DNA from: Osmia lignaria lignaria
Lineage: Eukaryota > Arthropoda > Insecta > Hymenoptera > Megachilidae
Direction: 5' to 3'
Assembly: GCF_051020975.1 (NCBI RefSeq)
Contig: NC_135045.1
Coordinates: 6,264,501 to 6,328,500 of the forward strand
Length of the DNA stretch: 64,000 nucleotides
The notes beneath the pieces were generated by a model. The model searched no databases, had not been told where the DNA came from, and saw only the letters and a list, made by a program, of their open reading frames with translations. Of the stretch, positions 51,801-64,000 are shown in pieces (the first letter of the stretch is position 1; every line of letters begins with the position of its first letter). Position numbers and translations under genes: made by a program.

Positions 51801-53352
51801 GAACGAATTTCGCGCATGCAAGTCCTCTTACGATACGATATTCTGCTATATGCATTATCAATGAAACTATCGATCCGTTGAATTGAAAATTTAAAAGTTT
51901 ATACAGTCATACTGTATATTGCGAAACTTCTGATCGTTTTCATTCCGGTACCAATCAACTTTTCACGAAGATCAAATTTTCCTCGCACGTATCTCCATAA
52001 ATGTTGCGCGCGACACGAGTTTGTTGAAAATTAAATTTCATATTTGATATTTAAATGGCTGATTCAAATCAAGTTTTCGATCGTCAGCTCAAAAACGAAC
52101 AATTTAAAAACATATCATTTTTCGTTTTGCATCGTAAATTGAATTCTATTTTGCATTGCGAAAAAGATACAATGAAAATATCAATTCTTTTATATCAACT
52201 GCAGTTTACCAATCCTCCTATCGTTCCCAATTCGACATTGCAAATAAACCGCAGCAAATTCGTCCCTTTGGATTCTCGAAATGCATCGGAAATATGAGCA
52301 GCAATAGGAGGCACGTACAAACAGGAAGCATCGTACATTTTAGAAATTCTCGTATCCACCTATTGTGGATCTATTGTTGGTAATAATCGTTTGTCGGATC
52401 TGATCGTTGTTTGTTCCTTATCCGAACAACGGGGAACGAAAGGGAACATGGCTGGATATGAGAACTAAGTATGCCTCGTAGGATTTGTCTGCGAGTACAA
52501 GTACGTAGGCACGAGGATACGAAATCGACCGGACGAGACTAGAATTCGATCGATCTAGAATTAACGGGTGTTCGATAACGGGCCGGATAATTTCAACGGA
52601 AATGGCGCACAGATGCATCGTTGGTTAAAGCGAACGAACGGGATATTAAAATTTCTCGCCGGAAGAGAGATGGTGGAAAAAAAAAAATCCTGCAAGCGGA
52701 TTACGTGCTGGTATTCGCGACCGCACCAAGTCTGCACACTCCAATAAAAGCAGCGCCGTATAATATGAAGCGGGGTAACTGTGTTTCCTGGACGGAAAGA
52801 ACGAAACCGTGCGACAAGAGCAAATATTGTACCGCTTCAGCGGGAAACAACGACAACCGGGAAAAATAAAAACGACCGCGCCCTGTCCTTTGATTCCGCG
52901 CTGCATCGAGAATAATGAATGATTTTTAACACGTTCGTTGTCGCACCGGAAATTGCCATGTGTAATACAGCACACTTTATCAGGGAAGTACTCTGGTTTG
53001 CGAACAAGAAAAAAGTGCTTCATTCGACAATTTTTTTCCCCCGGGGAAAATGTAACTTCAATTAAAAACGTTTTTTGGCTACACGGTTATAGGATGTTCG
53101 GTAAATTTAAATCTGAAGGATTTAGAACAGGTAAATTTCATCGTATGTTTTCGACGAGTAGTTCCTGGCCGCGATTGTTCGGGTCAGCCTCGAAGCTTTT
53201 ATCAAGATAGACGCTTGTTTCGAATGCACCGAGACTGTATGGGGTTAACGAAAGTTGTTCGCTTGATTCATGGCCCCGTGTCTCGGTGTAGAGGTCTCAT
53301 TTACCCGAAGTGTTATGTGCCGTGGGGAGAAAATACTGCGGTCACTCTAACG

Positions 53353-53378
53353 AGAAACGAAAGAAACGAAAGAAACGG
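53353..53378. repeat. GAAACGAAA purine-rich short tandem repeat
   Basis: About three units of a GAAACGAAA-type 9-mer run together within a broader purine-rich strand (53340-53480). This also explains the Arg/Glu/Asn-rich open frame there. Confidence 0.7.
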
Positions 53379-56300
53379 AGGTAAAGAAAGGGAATCGAGA
53401 AGCATGGCGAACGAAGAGGTGGTTGGAGGGTGGAGAAAGTAGATCGAGGAAAGGAAAAAGTGCATTAACAAGAGAGCGAAAGAGAGGAACAATGACAATA
53501 TCATTAACATCGAAGCTCCGAGAAACTCATTTGTTAGAGATCAGCGCTAAATAAGAAGTTGAATGGAAGGAAAACTTGAAAATAATCACTTCTAAAGAAT
53601 GAATTATAAAAATAATATAGTTATTTTGTTAAAAGAATGATTCGTTTTTTCACAAAACTCATGGAATGTTAAATAAATTGCGATTACTGTTCAAGTGCTA
53701 GAAGAGAGCGAAGGTAGAACAGAAAGTATTGTTCGTTTAATGAAAATTTAATTATACACATGCCTAGCAATAACAATGCGTGCTCGGAGAAATCAACAAA
53801 GCGAGGATTGGGATAGGTTGGACTGTAACAAGGGCCGCGCAAAACGGCGTGTCAGCTAGCAACCATTGTTAGCGTTGAAGCCGACTATAAACCCGTAGAA
53901 TAGAGCACAAATTTCAGCACAATTCAACGTACAGGTTCTGTAGGACGATTTGCCAGATCGGTTTATGCTGTATACGGATAATTCACATTGATGGGATACC
54001 ATGAGTAATTATCTAATGCGACGGTTCATGGGATTTATGTTACCACGTAGGGAATGTTCCTGATCAAATCTTCGAGGTCATTTGTAACTCTCCGAAATTG
54101 TATATAATCAGAAGATTACATAAACAATTAATCAACGCTCTAATTATGTCAACCTTGTACTATATCCATTTTCAATTAAAACAACTGAGACGGTACAAAA
54201 TATTTCATCCCATCCTTTTAGATAATGTTTGAAGGTAGAAGGAACACGGATATAGAGAGGGTGTTGAAAGCGAAAAAGAATAGGGTAAACAGAAGGTATG
54301 AATTATCGATTCGACGAAGGTAAACCTTTGGTAGCGTGCGATCGCCTTGCTTGCCCGATCGGCGTATCCATCAATTCGGATTATCCGTTTTCGATGGAAA
54401 CTGTCCCGGCGTTTAAGAAATGAATTGTGGACCGGACTGTGTCAAAGTGATTTACAGGTTGGAAAATATTTGCACGCATCGACTCGTCACACTGCACTGC
54501 CGTGATTTACCTTACTACCCAGTACCAGGGTAATAGAACGGCAGCATTTATCAGCTTAAAATTTCGCCAACCTTACTCGTATTTCTCCTGGCGGACGTAT
54601 TTTGGATCACTCGAGTATAAAATATATTTAAAAATAAATTTCGTTGCATTTGCTCGTTTGAAAATAGGCGATTCTCTCCATGAATAGCAACGATCCGAGG
54701 ATCTATCCGATTCTCAAGTGGTTTAAGAATTTCGTTGGAGCTTCTTCGAAGATAGTTAAAGCGGCGTGAAATGTCGTTAAAAGAGATTCCGCGAGAAGCT
54801 GGCGAATAACTTTTTTCCCCGCCGCTCGCTCGTGGCAACTCGATTTCGCAGACGACGAAGAAGAAGAGACTGACGGCTGGAATAATTTATAATATGTTGA
54901 AAAGAAATCTCCCGGGGCTGTTTAAATCTCGCTAAGAATTAGCGAAGCATGCTACGATGTCGAGAACAAAGTGCCTAAGGTTATCAGATCTAGGCTACGT
55001 TTACACATGAATTATAAATATTATTGGTACTCCTTCTGTTACAGCCGCTAGCATGCATGCGATTCACGATGAAAAACTCTCTATTTAAACTGTAAGTTCT
55101 TGTTTTATCCATAATTGGGTACAGTAAGAGCAACTTACGCACAAAAGGTTCGTACAAAACACGACAGAAATCAACTGACAGCTTTGTCTTCGTTTGAAAT
55201 GATATTAATGAAGAAACCTCGCAATGAAATTCATTAGAATTAATACTATGTGTCTAGTTAAATATCCACGTTCCTTGTGTGGCTTCTATGAACTTTGAGG
55301 ATAGGAATAATTCGCTTTCAGTAGGTTGAATTGAATACAAAATCGTTTGATAATGAGTTCAGCAGCGTGGTTGCTGCAGGAGTATCATGAATCATTATAA
55401 TATAAATGTATTGTTGCATCACGATGCGGCGAAATTGCGTGCGCTTCGTCTATGAAAATTATGCTGCAATACGGAGAACATTTTCATCCCTGGGAACTAA
55501 TTGAAAATTTTTTCATAAACGCTTCCCGAAAGTTTTTGCAGTACAGTGAACCTCTTTTAACTTTGAATCCCTAGAAATTGGTGATTAATTTAAAGGAAAA
55601 AAAACATAATTTAAATTAAAATTTTTTATTGGACTATATTTGAAAATTATATAAAGTTATTTGGACGTTTAACGAGTAAAAGTTAGAAATTGTAAAAGAA
55701 TTGAAAAGTGTCCTCGACGAAAGTGTTCTGAAAGAATGATAGGAGTCACTCTGATCCAGAGTGTTCCAGTTCGGGCTCGATCGTAAATTGAAGCTCTACT
55801 CGACGTAAATATCGTGAACGGTGGATCGTCGACTAGTCGCGGAGCTTGTTGCCGACATGGTCGAAACAAGCACGATGAAAAATTAACACGATCGTTAGTT
55901 GCCCGCCACTGTGACCCGAACATTAACAACGTCCATGCGTCTCCGTTTATCTGGCCGGTACACGAAAGACAATAACGTTGCCGGCAATTTGTGAAACGTA
56001 GGAATTCCATCCGTTATGGTGGTACTAGATTTAATTTAGTGAGCATTAAATCGTTGAAAGAATAGCATCAGGGAATAAGATACCGCCTGGATTTCCTATA
56101 GAAACACGATTGCTAAACCTCTTTACCGAGGATGCATTTTCTATTCCCGAAAGTCATTAAACCGGGCGGAAATGAAACGGCTCATAAAGTTCAAAAAATT
56201 TTATTGGAAGAAGTACATTAAATTTGACAAATATCTGCAATTGAAAGTTTGTTTCTAGCCGGCAGTCGTTAATCGTAAATTATTGTACTTTTATTAGTTC

Positions 56301-56698
56301 GTTCGTTGCCAGTCGATGCATTGAATACAAAACTGTGATTAATTATTCGATTTTTCTTCTATCCGTGACCAGTTATACAATTTTATTGAAATCGTCGATT
56401 AATAGCGATTGCCATGAGAAGCATACTCTCTTTAGTCGAATTTCTGTGGCAACCTTACTGATGAGATATATAGGCGAAGTTTGTAAACGTACGTGGTATC
56501 AGATAACGAGACAGCGTACAGTTTGTATACACGTGAACATGCCGGATTAACTTCTCTAGCTGTAAGACACCGTTCACCGTATCGGTCGGGGTATTTACTG
56601 CACACGACCACCCTCCAGAGAACGGACACGGTTACGTCGTCGAAGGTCAGAGTTAATCGAAGTTTCCACGCCATCTAATACCGTCTAACTATTTTCAG

Positions 56699-56914
56699 GT
56701 GGATGTTCTGGATACCGGTAGTGCCGTCTCCCTATCAGCTGAACCGGTGCTCTCTACTAACGATCAGCTAGGCGTTGAGTTACCTGCTTTTAGATGCAAT
56801 CAGGTAGACACCTACTTGCTACCCGATCATCTGCTTCTATCAAGAGCTTTCTACGTGTTTGCAGCGATCGAACAAAAGGATTTCAAGTGGAGGTATTTCG
56901 CTTCTTCATCGTCG
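56699..56914 (+). CDS. isolated candidate coding exon (72 codons), gene unknown
   Basis: The segment follows an almost ideal 3' splice site, with a CTAAC branch-like motif and then TATTTTCAG, and ends at TCGTCG|GTAAGT. It is exactly 216 bases and phase 0 at both ends. It is visibly less AT-rich than its flanks. The peptide begins VDVLDTGSAVSLSAEP and ends KWRYFASSSS. From Asp5 to Cys33 the pattern D-x-G ... LPxFRC has the spacing of an extended Tudor domain (D-Y-G ... LPxxAIxC). The DTGS could alternatively suggest an aspartic protease, but the residues that follow do not. I cannot find upstream or downstream partner exons with compatible phase. The exon is plausible; its function is not established. 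Confidence 0.45.
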
Positions 56915-59900
56915 GTAAGTCAATCACTGATTAATTTTAAATTAAATTAGCATGTCATCGAGGTGTTGTTTGCATGGAAAGTGGGTTAATTTTTAAATAA
57001 TCTTAAATTGAAGCGAAATTTAGGTCAGTTAAGGAATAGCACTATCTTTTTTCTTTTTATAATTTAATGAATCGTTGAGTTGTTGGTACGATGAGAGATG
57101 AGTTACTCGTTCTTTGCCTGGCGGAGAAGGATGTCTAATTTCAGCGTTCTTACAAAATTGTAAACAAAACGGGAGCGTAATTTCGCAGAGTTATTGCACG
57201 GTTCTAGAAACGCGATTCCACGGAGTAGCGAGCGTTAGAAATGAAAATATGATGAGAAGAGAGGCATGCAAGGTGATTCGTTGCTTTATGACCGTATTCA
57301 CGCCTCATAAGAAGGAAACTTTTCCAACCGTGGAAACAACGCGTGCAGATAGTAACCAGGCCACGCGGGTTTGAATATAAAATTTCGTGAAAATGCAAAA
57401 CGAAGACCGCGCGAATACATCCTCGACCCATACATCGTCGAGTCTGAAACTCCATTTTTGAGTTCTTAGGACAGGTCAGTTGCGAGTGAAACTTCTCTTC
57501 ATTTTATTCCATCCGGTCAGAGCAGAAATTCTTTTCGTTCTTTTTCTCCTCTTTTCGTTCATTTTTCGCGGAAAATTTTAGATTTATGGAAAAATTTTCG
57601 CGAGCACAGAGAAACATTGTGTCTAGGTATATATTCCGCTTACAAAATTGTTTCAATTGTTGAAAATCAAGATATCATGAAATTATATGTATTTTATGAA
57701 AGGAACAGTTTTAACAATTTTTGTAGTTTCAAGCTATTTTACACTTTACAAATTTATTAATCGTTTATATTTAAAATAATATAGAATGTAATAATCTTTG
57801 GTTACCATAAATAAACTTCGAAAGAAATATGTAAAACGAGAAAGCAGAAGTTAAGACCATGTTTTATCGTGGCAGTGAAATATATTTCTGCTACATAGAG
57901 AAGTTTAAAGGCTATATCGACAAGAATTTATTAACACGAACAACTGGCACAAAACTCTGTTTAACTATAAGGTTACAGTTTTTAGAAATAAAATACACAA
58001 CAGAAAATTCAGGAACGCAAGGATAAGCTTAGCTTTTAAAAACTTTTTAGCTACCATCAGAAAGTTTCCACCTTACAACAGTGTAGAACTAAAAAATTTC
58101 TCCAATACGAGACTAATAAAAGGGAGATTGTTAGAGAAATAGAAAATAAGAAATTTCTGAATGTGTTATTTAAAATTACGAATTAATTCGCAAGCAATGA
58201 AATGTAAATTTTTAATAGTGAAAGGCAGAATCTAAAATATTTCAAAAAAATAAATTCTTTCTCTGGAAGCATCTGAAAATCGTCTGAAACACTGAAGTGC
58301 AATTCGAGGCAGAAATGTTAAAAGGGGGGTCGAAACGAAAACGAACGATATCGTAGAAATCGAAGATCCGAGTACAAAAGCATCGTGATTCATACATTCG
58401 AAGGATCGCGATAACGAAGAGAGCCGATGAGGCTCGAAGAATCGGGTTCCTGTTCTCCGACCTCGCATTCAGTTATCATCCAAACACCGATGCTCGAGCC
58501 TCTGTTTGTGTTCCCATTTCAAGTGCGTCTCATCAACTCGCGACGGAGTATTTAACAACACGCGAGGAATAAAGCGGCGAAAGAGGAGGCCGGAATCGTC
58601 GACTTACTCTTTCTTTCGCTCCTCGATTCTCCCGTGAAAATCATCGGTCTGGTATAATGAAAGTGTGTCAACTCGATCCGCGATAAAAAAAGGAAGAAGA
58701 AAAAAAGATTTAAAAATAAAAAGGGAAAAAAGCGAAGAAGAAAAGCAGAGTCGAGGTTGAATCTCTCATCGAGTAGAATAGCGACGGTCACGAAAGAGGC
58801 CGCAAATCTGTGCCACGAGGAACAGGCGAAACAATAAATTCCACGTGCTACTCGATATTTCACCGACCGATATGCAAAAGCCGTGAATAATGTCCGCTGT
58901 CCGTGGGAGCATTTTTCAGCCTACGGGAAAAGACGAAGCGACGATCGTGGCAGCCGGTGAACCTATCGCCCCGAAATAATTTACGCCCGGAACCAAGTGC
59001 ATCCGGGAAACACCCTGTAAGACGATGCATCTGATTCAGCTGCGATAGAATGCAACGGCTGATAGCGAGACAACGTGCGATTTCACGGAGAGGGGCCACA
59101 ATTTTTAGCCGTCGACGGAACCAACGAAATTTATGGTCTCCTACGTAAACGGATGTTGTAGGCGTCGGACTCTAGGGGACGCTGGCTTTTCCGGCTGCTT
59201 ATACGACGAGCTACGAAAATTATCTACTGGCATTTAACCCTTTCCTTGGAAACAATGTACAGTTACCTTGAAACTATCGAGCGATAGAAATATACATTTA
59301 CAAGAATATACAATTCGAAACGTATCGAAACAGAATGAAACGAAAGATGGATAAAATCGGTACAGAAAGCTATAGGAAAAGCAATCGGGAACACTCGTAA
59401 CCGAAATAGGTAGCTATGGAGATCGACGTGCATTATAGAAATCTGGGTTAGCTCGTCTTAAGTGGACCGAGCAAGAAAGTCCCTCGTCTTGTAAAGTGCG
59501 CGCGGTATCATTGTCGGAAATCGTTTCTGAGAAAGAAAGAGGCGATTCTTACCGAGACACGAAGCAGAGGAAACGACGTCGCTGCGACTAATTGCCCATG
59601 ATAGAGCACGGAGTAGATAAATCGCCGAGTTAGAAGGTAATTGTACTTTCAGTTGAATTGAATGTAACCGTATTTTCATTCGCATTTCTTTTTACATTCG
59701 TTTTTAAACAGTTCAATTAAGATTTTTCATATCAGCAATTTGAACCAACCTCTTCGAAAGATTATTCCAAATTTTCATCAGAAATTTGAAGATGAACCAG
59801 CGTTGGTTCAAATCTCAAATCTCTCGATGAAGATAGCTGCAATGCAGGTTGAAGTTGCTTTCAAAAGAGACAGACAAGGTATCTCTTCGGATTAAACGTT

Positions 59901-61930
59901 TCAACCTAGAGAATTTAGAGTTGAAGTACCTCTTTCCTGTTCCTTTAGGAGAGACGATTCTTAGCGTAATTTGTTTCTGTAACAATGATAAGGTAAATTA
60001 CATAACCGCGACTAGATGCGAGTGTCACTGAACTGTAACGAGAAACCGTTCATCAGGATTCCCATAAGGTTTAACCGTGGCACGATAAGACGCGTGCTGC
60101 TGTATTTTACCATACATACTTACTGGAAGGGTAATTCATTGGCTCCCAGGATTTGCATGTCAAAATAAATGCCCCGAGGACGAGCATGCTAGTTTCATAA
60201 ATTCCTTTCATAAACGTCCGCTCTCCGTTCTTGCGTCTTGCAATTCAATTGCTCGGTACGTTCGTTTCTATGAACATATAGGAAACCCTTCTCTTGGTAA
60301 TTGTAACATCCTAGCTAAAAGGATATACTTCTCAGAAAGAGGATGCGAATGAAAAGGAGCTTCTCTTTGGAGTTTGATTACTTTGTACGGAAAGTTCTAC
60401 CAGCTATTTTCTAATGATGTTTTAAAATTTGTCATCATGATAATGGTACTCTTTTCAACCATTTACATTTTCGTCACGAATTTAGAAAATTATCTTCCTG
60501 TTTAAATATCGCGTCTTTTATTTTATTTATTTGCATTTCTTGAGAAATTTTTAAGATAAACATTACTTATTAAATTTCTATTTTATATGCTAATGAAATT
60601 ATTGAATAAGAGCTAAATGAACAATTGAGGAAATAAAGTGTTTCCTTCAGGTTTGTGTTGGATACGAGATTAATCAAGTGTCTTTGAGAGGGAAGTGCAC
60701 GTGGCACTGATCCCTTATACATATTGTTCAGTGCTATTTAATACACCAGGTGTAATTTCGTCAGCAAACAGACAGGGTTGAACTGCTTAAATCAGTTTGA
60801 TTACCTCCTTGATACAGTACATCACTGTAATGGGATTCTAAGGTGTTAATAGCGTTCTGTCCTTATGCTTCTGCAAACATAATCAGCGTTGCGGCTGCAG
60901 AGATGCCATAATATATTGCGCATTAAAGTTTATCGATCCATCTCTCGTAACTCGATGAAATTTACCGATAAACCAATTGTTTTCAACAAATTGGAAACAC
61001 GTTGCTGATGAAAACGGCAGAGAATAAGCTGGTTAATTTTCATCGTGCTTCAAACTGGAAATTTGTTATAATTTAGAAGTTTGTTAAATTGTTCTACAGT
61101 TTATTAATAATTTAATTTTTATCAAGATTAATCTTTCCTCAATTATTTTTCTAATTTATTCCTTTACTTTCTAGGAGCTTGAATTTTTGAGAAATTTAAT
61201 TAAAAACTTATTAGCATAATACCAGTCGTGTTTAGAATTATTTCTACTTTGTTTCTCTAATTAATTATTTCGCTAGATAAAATTCACTAAGCTTTGCAGT
61301 AATGAATCTGTTAATCAGATTCTCCCGATCATAGAAATTCTTCAGAGAAGCTTTTTCATACGTCGCTGCGTGGTATTTGGAGATTGATATGGAACATGCT
61401 TAAATAAGTACCTTGTATTATACAAGCGAGAACGGTTTTATCATAATATATGCATTAACGGTTATATCGTGAAAATTACAATCCCAGCTGGGTGCCTCAT
61501 TTAGTCCTTAATCTGATTGTGAGTTCCGTGTCACGATTTCGTTATGTCGTAAAATGTTCGCCGATCGGGAAACAAACCGACATGAATTTATTTCTAACGA
61601 AGTTACATGGCTATAAAGCGCGTTTCCAAGGAAGTGTAATTAAAGCCGGACATTTCCTCGATAATAAAACAAAGGATTTTAATGTTGATACCACATGCAA
61701 GTAGGTTTAATATATCAGAGTCAGTTCAGTGTGACCAATAAAATTCACGCGATAAAACTTATAATTGTAATGGAACGTACATAATAGGATATAATTAACC
61801 ATTTAGCGTGTCATTCATCATCAGTATAATATGCTTCTGGGTATTTAATAATTTTAATCAGGATTATATTATGTCAACTATTATTAATTGAAGTGCAATT
61901 AGACGATCGATATCACACGATTCTAGTAGA
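56915..61930. other. probable intron or intergenic DNA, no gene supported
   Basis: AT-rich sequence follows the candidate exon's donor. A strongly purine-rich tract lies at 58683-58752 (A/G runs with few pyrimidines). A pyrimidine-rich acceptor-like site ends at 59949, but the short open segment after it has the wrong phase to follow the 56699 exon. No other exon is supported. Confidence 0.5.
58683..58752. repeat. purine-rich low-complexity tract
   Basis: About 70 bases of almost only A and G, with GAAGAAG and A-run blocks. The minus strand is the matching polypyrimidine run, which gives a Phe/Leu-rich artificial open frame. Confidence 0.8.
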
Positions 61931-62210
61931 GGACACGTGAAATGTTGCTAATTAATTAAATGCCAGTTTCGATTTATGTACCTCTAATTTACAGTAGAAC
62001 GTATTTATGATAGTTAGCTACTTTAGAAATTACTATTATAGAATGATTACTTCTATAAATGATAAATAAATCAATAACTTATCGTTAAATCAATAAATTG
62101 ATAACACATGCGAGAAGATGTTAATTAAATACCAGCTTCAATTTATGCAGTGCTCGAATTTTCCAGCACGATGTATTTCTGGAATTTAGCTGTTCTGATA
62201 AAGGATATTT
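61931..62210. repeat. diverged direct duplication, about 167-bp offset
   Basis: The segment near 61931-62020 and the segment near 62100-62190 share, in order, ACAC.TG, TTAATTAAAT.CCAG.TTC.ATTTATG, a CTC.AATTT motif, and CGTATTTAT/TGTATTTCT followed by TTAGCT. This is too long and ordered to be simple AT-richness and suggests an old tandem duplication. There is no coding capacity. Confidence 0.55.
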
Positions 62211-64000
62211 TCAATAGAGCACACAATATGCTAATTTTACATTAGTTTCAGCTAATTAACATTAGAAAATTAGAATACTTAATTAATAAACCAAAGTAAT
62301 TTTCTAATCAGTTTACGTGGTACTCCATTTTGAAACAGAACTTATTTATAAAAATAAAGAACTTTTATTTTGAACGAAAGTAGCATAGAGGGTTCCATGT
62401 TGAAACTATCTAATGATAAATCAACGTACCAGCAAATATGTCTTTAATTGGATTTTTCAAACGAATAAAAGTTTGAAAAAATATTTTTCCACGCCGGTAA
62501 TTAAGCAGTGTTTCCGCAAAAAGAAAGCAGTACAGCAAAGATTTTAATAAGACTAGCATCCCAAACAAATATTTCTCTAGCTAAAGATCAGCCTTAATTT
62601 AAGTTGAAGGCGGCAAAGAAAATAACACGACAATATTTCCCAGCAAGCGTTAGAATTTCGTATTACGAACGCTTGGATCCGGATACGTAAACAAGAATAA
62701 CGAAAGCCCAGGTGCCATGGTATTTCGTCTTGCCGGGACACGGGTTTGTTGTGAATGCAAACAAATGAAGATCCAAGTAGTCGTGTTACAAGCACGAAAA
62801 GCGAATTATTATCCTGTTTTGCCGAGATAACCATGTGTTGTCCATGTTTCAAATCTCGCGAGATCAAAAGGGACTGTCTACTGTGCGTCCTAGCGAATTT
62901 CATTGCCGATGGATATTTTTAATATTTTGCAGTCTACCGTCGCACACAATACCTTCCATCTCTGATTCTGCAAAAAAAATATTTAATATCCTGCAAAAAT
63001 ACGAGTTTGGAAGTAGCATGTAAAAAATTGTGCAGCAAAAATGTGAGATTGCGTGAAAGATGTGCTTAATGAAAGTTTTATGAAATAATATTTTAATTGA
63101 AACGAAATAATTGTAATTAAATTATCGTTGCACTTGAGCTTGTTAAATATTTCAGTTTTCTAAATAACATGTTACAAAATTTGTGTGTTTTGATTGTTAA
63201 AGTGATTAGTTGAATTCAATTAGCCGATAGCTATTAATTGCTTACTTCTGCACGAGGATTACCGGAAAGTCTCGTTTTCGGATCTAAATTCCGGAAGCTG
63301 CGGATCATTGACTAATTGAGATTAAGCGGGGCAATAACATCGGTATTAATCTGCGTTGCATTTCCTCGATACTCCTATCTTGTAGCAATTACGTAATCCA
63401 GTTTCTGAGCATCGAAAATGTAGCCAGAAGCTCTTGAATCAATATAACGATAACACGGCCTTTGGAAGTGCGATAACAGAAATGAAAGTACATCTTCGAT
63501 CTTCAGAGTTCACTTACAATTGATAAATCAATTTTACAAACGTGATAACATTCTTGAAATAAATTTAAAAAAAATATCGTGATACCTTCTTTATAGAAAA
63601 AAAATATTATGGTCAAATAACATTTGTATAGCTGTGAATCATTGAAATGTTTGATATCATTTACAGACACCCAGAATAATTTGTTTTATGTTGCGTGATT
63701 TTAAAAGCATTGAATTTTAAAAGCACTTCAGGAATTTACAATAATTCAAGAATGTCCATCGAAATTCAGCTGAACCGACAATCCGGATATTCGGGTCCGT
63801 GACAAACACAGGATGTTTATTTTTTTATTATAAAATTTCGACACGTGTTATAAATCCAGAATATTTGGAGTTTATTTTAACGTTACACGTATTCTCATAT
63901 TTTTCATAGCATGTACGTTAACATGTACGCGCAAATGATTGACCTAATTTTGTTATGCCGGTCCTTTAATATCCGAGATTATCATGTTTAAACATCCTTT
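62211..64000. other. AT-rich noncoding tail of the window
   Basis: I see no supported gene. Open frames at 62577-62903 (minus) and 62835-63023 (plus) overlap each other and lack domains or good splice borders. Short A/T runs occur near 63560-63610. Confidence 0.5.

Larger units (their letters stand above)
36111..56698. other. intergenic or intronic DNA, no gene supported
   Basis: This 20-kb stretch alternates AT-rich segments with CpG-rich patches, notably 42450-42850 and about 45130-46020. The CpG-rich patches could contain promoters or untranslated exons. Short structures include a 7-bp-arm palindrome at 36226-36242, a short direct repeat at 42751-42770 and 42816-42836, and a GAAAC-rich purine repeat at 53353-53378. 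Open frames of up to about 130 codons (for example 36630-37022 minus and 44824-45225 minus) show no domain. If the candidate exon at 56699 is real, part of this region is likely its upstream introns. Confidence 0.5.

Noticed and set aside
59950..59992. Possible 43-base exon after a strong pyrimidine tract, before GTAAAT
   Set aside because: Its only open phase does not follow the phase-0 end of the 56699 exon, and it is too short to judge alone.
61492..61704. 70-codon + strand open frame with a GTAGGT donor-like end
   Set aside because: No convincing acceptor and no similarity that I recognise.
1..64000. CRISPR arrays, prokaryotic operons, rRNA genes or integrated virus genes
   Set aside because: I saw no regularly spaced repeats with unique spacers, no rRNA-like conserved blocks and no viral structural or polymerase motifs; intron structure points to an animal genome.

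Overview
This window looks like animal nuclear DNA, most likely from an insect. The sequence is AT-rich but keeps many CpG dinucleotides. Coding exons are small and separated by kilobase-scale introns with GT...AG borders, and there are no bacterial-style operons or ribosome binding sites. A hymenopteran such as a bee or wasp would fit the base composition and the caspase, but that is an inference and not something the sequence proves.

The one gene I can assemble completely is a caspase (cysteine-aspartate protease) on the + strand. It has five coding exons: 604-1130, 4447-4703, 14386-14561, 17853-17973 and 22203-22447. The splice phases match at all four junctions (2+1, 1+2, 0, 1+2 nt) and the joined frame runs to a TAA, giving 441 codons before the stop. 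The protease part (about residues 199-441) carries the catalytic His280 and Cys322 in the canonical SHG and QACRG contexts, followed by a p10 subunit. The unusual part is exon 1. It encodes about 175 residues of Lys/Asn/Thr/Ala-rich, strongly basic sequence containing five 9-residue repeats. This takes the place of the short prodomain of a typical effector caspase, and it is not a recognisable CARD or DED.

Region by region: 1-603 holds no supported gene, only a possible leader exon edge. From 604 to 22447 is the caspase gene with introns of about 3.3, 9.7, 3.3 and 4.2 kb. Intron 1 begins with a 205-bp inverted-repeat element resembling a miniature (MITE-like) DNA transposon. Intron 2 holds a GAATC microsatellite and a diverged duplication with a 17-bp palindrome. 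Intron 3 holds a G12 run and two perfect-stem hairpins. From 22448 to 56698 I see no convincing gene; the clearest structure is a tandem repeat of about 155-162 bp at 35741-36110. At 56699-56914 there is one isolated, codon-aligned 72-residue candidate exon with good splice sites. It probably belongs to a second + strand gene whose other exons I cannot identify. Its spacing of conserved-type residues resembles part of an extended Tudor domain, but this is tentative. The rest, to 64000, is AT-rich noncoding sequence with a diverged duplication near 62 kb.

Most of the window is therefore intron or intergenic DNA. The caspase with its repeat-bearing prodomain is the best candidate for something worth following up.
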